From JAKQHY01 sp034429475 (GTDB taxonomy: Bacteria; Chloroflexota; Anaerolineae; B4-G1; SLSP01), in the NCBI GenBank assembly GCA_034429475.1, contig DAOUGD010000072.1, positions 1-30,413 of the forward strand: 30,413 nucleotides of DNA, written 5' to 3'. The notes below the pieces were generated by a model that saw only the letters and a list, made by a program, of their open reading frames with translations, did no database searches and was not told the DNA's origin. The position numbers and the translations under genes are program-made. Numbering within the stretch: position 1 is the stretch's first letter; the number at the start of each line of letters is the position of its first letter. Shown in pieces: positions 7,864 to 15,900 of this stretch.

Positions 7864-9654
7864 TCAAGCAGCGGCGGGCAGCGTGAACCAGAACGTGCTA
7901 CCCTGTCCCTCGAAGCTTTCGACGCCGACGGCGCCGCCAAGTTTTTCCACGATGCGGCGCACGATAGACAGTCCTAGGCCATGGCCTTTGGCCCGCGTTT
8001 GTTCCAACCGGGTGAACTCGGCGAAGAGTTTGCTCTGGGCTTCTGCACTCAGACCGGGGCCGTTGTCGCGCACCCAGAACAAGATTTCGGGTTTTGGGTT
8101 TGAAGTTTTGGAGTTTGGAGTTTCTGGCGTCCCGGAATTCAGGTACGAAAAGCCCAGTTCCACATGGGGCGGAATGTGTTCGTCCGGGCGCCCACTATAT
8201 TTGAGGGCGTTGCTGAGGTAGTTGACCCAGACTTCTTCGACCCAGGGCGCGTAGCCCACCGCCGTCGGCCAATCGGACGCCACATGGACTTGCGCGTGGG
8301 TTTCGCCGATCTGCGCCACGAACCGCTCCAGGGCTTCAGCGACGATGGCTTGCATAGCGAGGGGCTGACATTCCACCTGATCCATTTTCCGCACGCTGGA
8401 TAGCAACAACAATTCATTGATGATGGTGGTGATTTTGTTGCCAATCTGCGTGATGCGCTGGATATGTTCCAGGATTTTTTCCGGCGACAAATGGGGAAAG
8501 CGTTGTTCCAGCAAGGTGCTGAAGCCAATTAACGCACTCAATGGATTCTTGAGATCGTGTGCGACCGTGTGGGCGAAGGCATCCAGTTCGGCGTTCCGGG
8601 CTTCCAGTTCGGTGTTGCGAGTTTCCAATTCGTGGGCGTACTGTTGGATGACAGATTCGGCCTGTTTGCGCGCCGTGATGTCGTGCAACAACAGGACATA
8701 GCCCGCCAGGCTCTGTTGCCGGTCGTAGAGCGGCGAAAGATGCACCTCATAATGGCGTTCTTCGCCGCCGTGAGTCAATGTCCACTCACTGTGCGGCTGG
8801 GATTGGGAAGACAACGTCTCAATCGCCGCCGCCCAACGTGGCGTCACCTCAACCAGCGGCCACCCACGGAGATTGCCGGTGGGCAGGTTGAGGATGGTCT
8901 GCGCTGCCGGGTTGTAGTCGGCCACCCGATACGTTTTGTCCAGCACCAGCATCCCATCGGCCATTTCATCAATCACGACCTCACGGGCCAGCGGCGTCAG
9001 ATCGAACAGTTTGTGCCGGTACATTGTCCAGGCAAAGAGCGTGCCGCTGAAGGTGAAGGCAATAGGAGTGAAATCCACCACGTAGGAGATCAAGCCGAAT
9101 GTATGGAGAATGTTGACGATCAGCGGGATCAGTATACCGATCAAGATTGCGGTTAATTGGCGTCGCCGCAAAGGCGTCGCGCCCCATAGCGCCAATGTGA
9201 CCAAAATCAGGCCGATGAAAACAAGCGTGAAGGAGTACGCCGAGTGAACCCAGAACCATACGCCCCTCCCGACGTTGGGGATAAACCAAAAGTAATGCCA
9301 GGAATTTGTCCAAATCACCACCTGGGTAAGGGCTGGGACGATGAACAGGAGAAGGGCGCGCCGCAGCGTTAACCAACGGCTGCCGATGGATTGCAGCGCG
9401 AAGATCAGCAGCGCCACCGGCGAAGCGGCCAGACTGATGTATTTTAAACTCCGCCAGAAATCGCGCGTGGGGGAGTCGCCGCTGAGCGCCTCCATGGTAG
9501 CGATGAGCGACCAAAGCGTCACGCAGCCCATCAACGCGGCAAAGCCACTGGCGCCGGCGGCCTCGCGGTGACGCCAGGCGTAGACGGCCAGCAACAGCGT
9601 CAGCGCCGCCGACAGAAACGCGCCTACGACGTACAAAGTCGTTGCTAAAGACAT
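7864..9654 (-). CDS. Membrane histidine kinase (7TM sensor, PAS, HisKA, HATPase)
   Basis: A 596-residue sensor kinase. Residues 1-215 contain about seven hydrophobic segments, matching the histidine-kinase 7TM sensor module. A PAS domain spans about 226-330 (DEMADGMLVLDKTYRVADYNPAA), followed by a short coiled coil (ELETRNTELEARNAEL). The H-box FAHTVAHDLKNPLSAL has its phospho-acceptor at H366. ATPase motifs are NYLSNALKYS (N-box, about 478-487), DNGPGLS (530) and KGHGLGLSIV (556). An odd Pro/Thr/Asn-rich stretch at 505-522 interrupts the ATPase domain and comes from a low-complexity DNA tract. No response regulator is adjacent, so the kinase is an orphan here. The signal is unknown. Confidence 0.88.
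   Translation of the reverse strand: MSLATTLYVVGAFLSAALTLLLAVYAWRHREAAGASGFAALMGCVTLWSLIATMEALSGDSPTRDFWRSLKYISLAASPVALLIFALQSIGSRWLTLRRALLLFIVPALTQVVIWTNSWHYFWFIPNVGRGVWFWVHSAYSFTLVFIGLILVTLALWGATPLRRRQLTAILIGILIPLIVNILHTFGLISYVVDFTPIAFTFSGTLFAWTMYRHKLFDLTPLAREVVIDEMADGMLVLDKTYRVADYNPAAQTILNLPTGNLRGWPLVEVTPRWAAAIETLSSQSQPHSEWTLTHGGEERHYEVHLSPLYDRQQSLAGYVLLLHDITARKQAESVIQQYAHELETRNTELEARNAELDAFAHTVAHDLKNPLSALIGFSTLLEQRFPHLSPEKILEHIQRITQIGNKITTIINELLLLSSVRKMDQVECQPLAMQAIVAEALERFVAQIGETHAQVHVASDWPTAVGYAPWVEEVWVNYLSNALKYSGRPDEHIPPHVELGFSYLNSGTPETPNSKTSNPKPEILFWVRDNGPGLSAEAQSKLFAEFTRLEQTRAKGHGLGLSIVRRIVEKLGGAVGVESFEGQGSTFWFTLPAAA
8089..8142 (-). repeat. Low-complexity insert inside the kinase ATPase domain
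   Basis: The plus strand reads GTTTGAAGTTTTGGAGTTTG and continues in the same style, a tract normally seen between genes. It is in frame and encodes the residue 505-522 insert (SGTPETPNSKTSNPKPE region) between the N-box strand and the DNGPG motif. Confidence 0.6.
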
Positions 9655-9700
9655 ACACCTAACTCACTTTGGGGAGGGAATAGGATTCACTGCTACCTTG

Positions 9701-9728
9701 AGTATAAAACCTGACGTGAAATAGGCAA
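9701..9728 (-). promoter_or_regulatory. Possible promoter of the histidine kinase
   Basis: On the minus strand TTGCCT (9728-9723) and TATACT (9706-9701) are separated by 16 nt, about 47 nt upstream of the kinase ATG. The -10 is good and the -35 matches four of six positions. Confidence 0.4.
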
Positions 9729-9734
9729 CCTCCG

Positions 9735-10454
9735 TCAGAACGGCCAGACCTCCCCCCGATAATCCACTAATTCCAGGCGATCCTCGTCAGGCCGCGCTTC
9801 AAGGAAGAAAGGGAGAGCGCACGCCGCCGCTTCCGCCGGTTCCAGGTCGGCCTCCATGTTCTTTTGTCCGCCCATATAAGAACGCACCCAGCCGGGATGG
9901 TACAGCCGGAAGGTATACCCCTCCGGGCGCAGGTGATTGAACATAAGCTTGACGGCCATGTTCAGCGCGGCTTTGGACATGCAATAGCCGTACCACGCCG
10001 TGCGCGCCGCGCGGCTCACACTGCCCGCCTCCGACGAGACGAAGCACAGCCGTTTCCACGTCCCTTGATCGGTCAGCGGCAAGAACGCTTCCACCACGCG
10101 GAGCGGCCCCAGCGTGTTGACGTCGTACAGCCGGTGCATCTCCGCGTAGTCCTGCGGCTCGCGCAAATCCCGGCGAGTCGTTGGCGAAGTCACGCCGACG
10201 TTGTTGACCAGCACGTCCACGTAATCGGCCTGCGCCGCCACGAGCTGCGCCGCCGCCTGCACCGATTCCGACGAGGCAACATCCAGGGGAACGCAATGCA
10301 ACTTCCCCGGAAATCGCGCCGCCAATTCGGCCAACTCTGGCCATTCCGGCATATACTGGCCGGCAAAAACGCGCCAGCCCCGTTCCAACAATCCCCCACA
10401 CAGCGCCAGACCCAATCCACGATCCGCGCCCGTCACCAAAGCGATAGAGTTCAT
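9735..10454 (-). CDS. Short-chain dehydrogenase/reductase (SDR)
   Basis: A 239-residue NAD(P)-dependent Rossmann oxidoreductase of the classical SDR type. It has TGADRGLG (residues 8-15) for cofactor binding and the NNVG motif near 84. A catalytic serine lies in FVSSEAGS, and the YCMSK motif gives the Tyr/Lys pair. A GAGGAGG ribosome site sits upstream of the ATG. The substrate is not identifiable. It lies downstream of the ThuA-like gene on the same strand, separated by palindromic repeat copy B, and upstream of the kinase. Confidence 0.85.
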   Translation of the reverse strand: MNSIALVTGADRGLGLALCGGLLERGWRVFAGQYMPEWPELAELAARFPGKLHCVPLDVASSESVQAAAQLVAAQADYVDVLVNNVGVTSPTTRRDLREPQDYAEMHRLYDVNTLGPLRVVEAFLPLTDQGTWKRLCFVSSEAGSVSRAARTAWYGYCMSKAALNMAVKLMFNHLRPEGYTFRLYHPGWVRSYMGGQKNMEADLEPAEAAACALPFFLEARPDEDRLELVDYRGEVWPF

Positions 10455-10471
10455 AATTCCTCCTCAAATGG

Positions 10472-10531
10472 CTCAACGGATTGAACGGATTGAACGGAGT
10501 TTTTCCGTTAAAATCCGTTCAATCCGTTGAG
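10472..10531. repeat. Palindromic dispersed repeat, copy B
   Basis: It starts CTCAACGGATTGAACGGATT and ends AATCCGTTCAATCCGTTGAG. The arms are nearly perfect inverted complements around a GAGTTTTTCC centre. This is the cleanest of the three copies. It sits between the ThuA-like gene and the SDR gene on the minus strand and could act as a terminator or mRNA-stability hairpin. Confidence 0.85.
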
Positions 10532-10541
10532 AAAAAGTTGT

Positions 10542-11186
10542 TCAGATGCGTTTGCCGCACCACCGCAGGGCATTGGTGAGCAACGCCTGGAACGACGGAT
10601 GCAGCCACACCTCCACGTTGTGACCGGGCGTGAGCATGACCACTCGCCCATCGCCCTCGTTGCGCGTCCAGCCGCCGGGTTGGACGCCGTGTTCCGAGGC
10701 CGTCGTCATAAACACGTCGGCCTGCGCGTCGTCCAGCGCCATCTCGTAATGCTCGTCCAGCACCGTGAAGGGCGCGCTGCCCGCCGTGAGGGGATGGCCC
10801 GCCTGGGGCGTCACCGTCACTTCACATTGGGGCGGATGATGCAGGAAGACGCCACCTAACAGGCCGCGCAGCACGGGTGTCTCGGCGTAACCGGCGGAGC
10901 CGGAGTGGACGACCAGCAGCCCATTTCCGCGCCGGACGTAGTGCAGGAAAGCTTGCTCCACCTCCGGCGTCATCCAGGGCCGCTCGTCCGTCGCCGACAC
11001 ATTGTTCGACTTGACCAGCATCACCACCGGATACGCGGCCATCCGCTCCGCCGTCCAGTTGCCGGCGTTCTCCATCCAGTCAAACGTGAACGTTTCTGCT
11101 GCATCGCCCTGCGGCAGCGCTTCCAATCCCGTATGCACGACGCTGGCCGGATGCCAACGGTCGTCACATAGTACCCATACTTTCAT
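10542..11186 (-). CDS. ThuA-like (trehalose-utilisation) family protein
   Basis: A 214-residue protein with a glutamine-amidotransferase-like fold. Visible traits of the ThuA family are the start MKVWVLCDDRWHP, the strand-turn GNGLLVVHSGSAGY, the DEHYEM segment, and a late GRVVMLTPGHNVEVW. The ATG at 11186 is chosen over an upstream in-frame ATG (11222) because GAGGAGGT lies 6 nt before it. ThuA-like proteins are linked to sugar metabolism, but the biochemical role is unsettled. The neighbouring SDR could act in the same process. Confidence 0.75.
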   Translation of the reverse strand: MKVWVLCDDRWHPASVVHTGLEALPQGDAAETFTFDWMENAGNWTAERMAAYPVVMLVKSNNVSATDERPWMTPEVEQAFLHYVRRGNGLLVVHSGSAGYAETPVLRGLLGGVFLHHPPQCEVTVTPQAGHPLTAGSAPFTVLDEHYEMALDDAQADVFMTTASEHGVQPGGWTRNEGDGRVVMLTPGHNVEVWLHPSFQALLTNALRWCGKRI

Positions 11187-11352
11187 GGCTGTACCTCCTC
11201 GAATGTGGGTTACCAGATTCACGGGGATATTATATGCCGATACACTCTTTTAGCCGAAGCCCACTTTTGAGGTATACTAACCATCGTCGTCAGGCGCGAC
11301 GTACCCTGATGATTTGAAACGAATAAACTTGAACACACACTGAAGTTCCAAA

Positions 11353-11715
11353 ATGTCAACATTCAATCTCGAAGCATTGACATGTATTCTTGCCCCTATA
11401 TATTTAATAAGCTCGTTCCTGGCATCTTATTACATCAATCAGTTGATACGCTTGGAGCGCACTGAATTCCGTGAGGCGTGGGGGAATGACGGATTACCTC
11501 GTGAATTGGTATGGTTTGGATCACGCCGTACTCCCGATTTTGCTACCATGCTATGTTATCTGGGTTGGCTATTTGCCGCTCCTTCTTGGGCCAAATCCAG
11601 CCCACAAGCGTTGCAGTTATTGTGGCGATTGCGTCTGACAACCCTGATATCGAGCATTGGGATCATCTTTTTTTTCTACGGTTATGTGAGAATTATTGAA
11701 AGCGCTGGTTCTTGA
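11353..11715 (+). CDS. Small membrane protein of unknown function
   Basis: 120 residues with a hydrophobic helix at about 9-28, a polar middle rich in Arg and Trp (about 34-60), a second weakly hydrophobic patch at 64-78, and a C-terminal helix at about 94-115. I do not recognise the family. No strong ribosome site precedes the ATG. Its base composition is less GC-rich than trpA, which begins 56 nt later. The coding call rests on ORF length and membrane-like pattern, so confidence is moderate. Confidence 0.5.
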   Translation: MSTFNLEALTCILAPIYLISSFLASYYINQLIRLERTEFREAWGNDGLPRELVWFGSRRTPDFATMLCYLGWLFAAPSWAKSSPQALQLLWRLRLTTLISSIGIIFFFYGYVRIIESAGS

Positions 11716-11770
11716 TAGCGTCAGAATACCCAACCTTTTTTACGATATAGCCAACTTATCGAGTGGTAAT

Positions 11771-12568
11771 ATGAGCCATATTGAGAATTTATTCGCTATG
11801 TTACGGCAAACCGGACGCAAAGCTTTGATGCCCTACGTCACGATGGGCTATCCCACCCTGGAAAGTGCATTGGATATCGTGCCGGCCCTTGCAGAAGCCG
11901 GCGCAGACCTGGTGGAGTTGGGCGTCCCGTTCAGCGATCCATTGGCCGACGGTGCGACGATCCAGGCGGCGGCGCAGCACGCGCTGGAAAATGGCATGTC
12001 GCTGGCGCTGTGCCTGGAGCAGGCCGCTGCGCTGCGCGTATGCGGCGTGACCATCCCCTTCGTGCTGATGGGCTACTACAACCCCATCGTGCAGTTCGGC
12101 ATTGAGCGCTTCGCCGCCCGTGCCGCCGAGGTGGGTATAGACGGCCTCATCGTCCCTGACCTGCCGCCGGAAGAATCCGACGCGCTGTATGCCGCGGCGC
12201 TGGCGCACGGCCTGGATTTTATCTTCCTGCTGGCCCCTACGTCTGATGCAATGCGCGTGCAGACGGTCGCCGCGCAATCCACCGGCTTCGTCTACCTCGT
12301 CTCGCTCGTCGGCGTGACGGGGGCGCGCGCAACCCTGCCGCCCGATCTGGCGGACTTCGTCGCCCGCGTGCGCGCGGTCACGGAGAAGCCATTGGCCGTG
12401 GGCTTCGGCATCGGCACGCCGGAGCAGGCCGCGCAGGTGGCGCAGGTCGCGGACGGCGTCATCGTCGGCAGCGCGCTCGTCAAGGCGGTGGGCGCGGCGG
12501 AACGTCCGGCAGAGGCGGCGCGGGTGTTTGTGGCCGGGCTGCGCGCCGGAATAGACGGCATCGGGTAA
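11771..12568 (+). CDS. trpA: Tryptophan synthase alpha subunit
   Basis: Cleaves indole-3-glycerol phosphate to indole and glyceraldehyde-3-phosphate, passing indole to TrpB. The 265 residues are the standard length. With the start at 11771 the catalytic residues fall at E49 (LVELGVPFSDP) and D60 (DPLADGATIQ), exactly as numbered in the E. coli enzyme, which supports this start over the in-frame ATG at 11696. The phosphate-binding GFGIGTPEQ and GVIVGSALV segments are intact. trpB is not next to it, so trpA is detached from the rest of the trp genes in this window. The ribosome site is weak. Confidence 0.95.
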   Translation: MSHIENLFAMLRQTGRKALMPYVTMGYPTLESALDIVPALAEAGADLVELGVPFSDPLADGATIQAAAQHALENGMSLALCLEQAAALRVCGVTIPFVLMGYYNPIVQFGIERFAARAAEVGIDGLIVPDLPPEESDALYAAALAHGLDFIFLLAPTSDAMRVQTVAAQSTGFVYLVSLVGVTGARATLPPDLADFVARVRAVTEKPLAVGFGIGTPEQAAQVAQVADGVIVGSALVKAVGAAERPAEAARVFVAGLRAGIDGIG

Positions 12569-12582
12569 TAAATATCTTCATC

Positions 12583-12648
12583 ACCGGCGCTTCTGTGCGC
12601 CGGTTCAGCGCCGCCGGCGCAGTGTTTTGAACCCTGCGCCGGCGGCGC
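12583..12648 (+). terminator. Two hairpins downstream of trpA
   Basis: An 8-bp stem (ACCGGCGC/GCGCCGGT, 12583-12604) is followed by a 15-bp GC-only style stem (left 12608-12622, right 12634-12648, loop 11 nt). It is followed by TTCTTATC rather than a clear T-run, so rho-independent termination is plausible but not certain. Confidence 0.5.
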
Positions 12649-12965
12649 TTCTTATCGCTTCGACTACCAAACATCCCGCACTAAAACCCCCCTCATGTCT
12701 AGTACGCTCATTGCATTTTTGCTTTATGCTATAAGAGGTATTGAAACCCTCGCGCCCGATTCATCCGCCGTGCAGGGCCGTAAGTGACTGCATGGCGCAT
12801 TGGAGCGCCTGGATGCGCTCATTGCAGGCCTGAATCACAAATACCCTACTATCCTGCTGTGCGCATGAGTCTTAAAGGAGGTGTCTGTCGAAAGAAACGT
12901 CAACACACGGTCATAACACTCGTCAGCGTAAATCTAACTAAACTTAATGATAAGGAGACTCTAAA
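12649..12965. other. Non-coding gap upstream of the M4 protease
   Basis: No supported gene. It holds an AAAGGAGGTGT ribosome-site-like sequence near 12875 without a well-spaced start codon. AAGGAG at 12952-12957 lies 8 nt before the protease ATG. A frame from ATG 12865 runs to a TGA overlapping the protease ATG (34 codons), but nothing else supports it. Confidence 0.4.
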
Positions 12966-15900
12966 ATGAAATCCCTACGTTGGTTCAATGTGCTCGCAGT
13001 GCTCGCGATGCTGTTGAGCGTCCTGCCGGTCCAGGCGGCGTCGAAGGCGCTGCCGATCGAACCGGTGACCCGGTATGAGGCGGAAGGGGGCGACGACCCA
13101 CTCCAACGCTTGCTGGACGACACGGGCGGCACGGCGCGCGTCAGCCTGAGCCGCGCCACCGGCCAGGCGAACTTTGTACATCTGCAAACCGGCTCGCTGC
13201 CGACGTTCAAGATGGCCCGCCTTGACGACAGCGCTGCGACCGAACGCGCCTTTGCTTTTTTCAGAGAATATGGCGGCGCGTTTGGCATTCGCGACGCTGA
13301 ACGCGAATTGCAATTGGCCGGTGTGTCCACCGACCCGTACGGTATGCGCCACGTCGAATATGTGCAAATGTATGAGGGCGTGCCGGTCTTTGCAAGCAGT
13401 TTGCGCGCGCATTTTGACAAAAACGGGCAACTGACCGCGATCAACGGCGTGTTTATCCCCAAGGTGGGAGTGAATCCCGCCGCGGCCCTGAGCGCCGAAC
13501 AGGCGGCCGACATCGCCATTGCACACGTCGAAGCCCCGACATCAGCCGCGTCTGATGCCACGCCGGCGCAAAAGAAGGGCGACTCTTCGGTGTCTGCCGG
13601 GCTGGAGGCGCGCAGCACGACCCTCTACGTCTTTCGCGCCAACCTGGTGCGCGGCATCCCCGGCGCCAATCACCTGGCTTACGAGGTGGAAGTCACCAAC
13701 GGGCGTGACGTGCGCGAGTTTGTGTACGTCGACGCCCACACCGGCGCAGTGATCGAGCAGTTCACCGGCACGTACAACGCCCTGTACCGCCGCGCCTTCG
13801 ATACGGACGAAAATTATCCCACCACTCCCTTCTGGACCGAAGGCCAGACTCTGCCGACCGGCAACACCGAGGCCAACAATGTCATCTACGCCTCAGGTGA
13901 GCTTTATAATGTCATTGGCAGCCTGACGGGCGGCGCGTACCTTTCGTGGGACGGCGCAGACGCTCAGATGGACAATATCTTTAACACCACCACGCTCGAT
14001 TGTCCTAATGCCGAGTGGACCGGTACGTATTCTCACTTTTGCACCGACGTTACCGGCGACGATACCGTCGCCCACGAATGGGGCCACGCTTACACGGACG
14101 GCACCCACAATCTGATTTACGCCTGGCAAGCGGGCGCGTTGAGCGAAACCTATTCCGATATATGGGGCGAGGTGGTTGACTTCCTCAACGGTCGGGGACT
14201 GGATACCGGCCATGTTGCTTTCCGCACTACCGGCAGTTGCTCGATGTACATCACGCCGCCAGGGCCAGACAACTCGTATCGCTGGCTGTCCGGCGAGGAT
14301 GACCCTGGGATGGGCGCCATCCGTGACCTGTGGCTGCCCAGTTGCTTTGGCGACCCTGACAGGGTTTCGGACGCCAACTATTACTGCGGTACGGGCGATC
14401 AGGGCGGCGTACACACCAATTGCGGTGTGACGAACCACGCCTTTGCCCTGTTGACCGATGGCGGCGCGTTCAATGGCCAGACCATTGCCGGCATTGGCAT
14501 TACCAAGACGGCGCACCTGTACTGGCGCACGCAGTCCGTGTACCAGACGCCCACGACCGATTTTCAAGACCACGCCAACGCGCTGGTGCAATCCTGCCAG
14601 GATTTAAGGGGACAGCCTCTGCGCGAACTGAGCACGACGACCACCAACACAGGTTTTTCCACGGCAGTGATCAGCCAGGCCGATTGTGACGAACTGGACA
14701 AGGTCATCGCTGCGGTAGAAATGAACGTTCAACCGACTCAGTGCGGTTTTACGCCCATGCTTGAGACGCCTGCACCGTCCCTGTGCGGCGTTCTGGAAGA
14801 TACCAATACCATTCTCACGCAAGACTGGGAAGCCGGCCTGGGCACCTGGATCACCGGCACGCGCGCGATAGCCAATCCGGCGACGTTTGATTCACTGGAC
14901 TGGTTCGTGAAAGCCAGCCTGCCTGATGGCCGCGCCGGTCAGGCGGTTTTTGCCGAAAATGATGTGAACAAGGGCGACTGTGGCGCCGACGACGAGAGCG
15001 GCGTGCGCTATCTGGAAAGCCCCACTATCACCGTGCCAGCCGCCGCCGCGCTGCGCCTGGCCTTTGACCATTGGGTAGCGACCGAAGCAGACTGGGACGG
15101 CGGCAACGTCAAGATCAGCGTCAACGGCGGCGCGTGGCAACTGGTGCCGGCCGAGGCCTACCCGTTCAATGCGTACCCCGCTACCCTGAGTTCCGCCGAC
15201 GATGGTAATACCAACCCCATGGCGGGTGAGGAGGCGTTTACCGGCACCGACGGTGGCGCCAATTCCGGCAGTTGGGGGCAATCGCAGGTGGATTTGAGCG
15301 GCCTGGCGGCGGCGGGCGACCAGATCAAGCTGCGCTTTGAGCTGGGAGCAGATGGCTGCAACGGCTCGGTCGGCTGGTACGTGGACACGGTTCAGTTGTA
15401 TCAATGCGTGGCTGCGCCGGCCGGGGTGCTGAACGGCGCCGTCTCTGACGGCGCGAATCCCATCTACGGCGCGGAGATCGAGGCCGTAACCAACCCAACC
15501 TTTGATGCTACCACCGATCAAACCGGCTGGTATTCGATGACGGTGCTGGCCGGCACCTACACAGTGACGGCCTCGGCCTTTGGGCATCTGGCCGAAACGG
15601 CCACCGGCGTGATCGTCGCTGAAGATCTCGAAACGACGCAGGACTTTGTCCTCACGGCTCTGCCCTCGGCGGTTTTGAACGGCACGGTGACGGATGCCGC
15701 CACCGGCTGGCCGCTGTACGCCAGCATTGACATCTCAAGCACCGCCGGTCAGACGACGCTTTGGACAGACCCGGAGAATGGCGCTTACAGCCTGGTATTG
15801 CCCACCGGCATGACCCATACGCTGACGGTGAATGCCTGGGTGGATGGCTACGTACCGGAGACGGTTGATGTTAACATTTCGGCAGCCACCACCCACGACT

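Noticed and set aside
12865..12969. 34-codon ORF whose stop overlaps the M4 protease start
   Set aside because: The ATGA overlap is tempting, but the ribosome-like AAAGGAGG lies inside the ORF, composition is unremarkable and the protease has its own AAGGAG.
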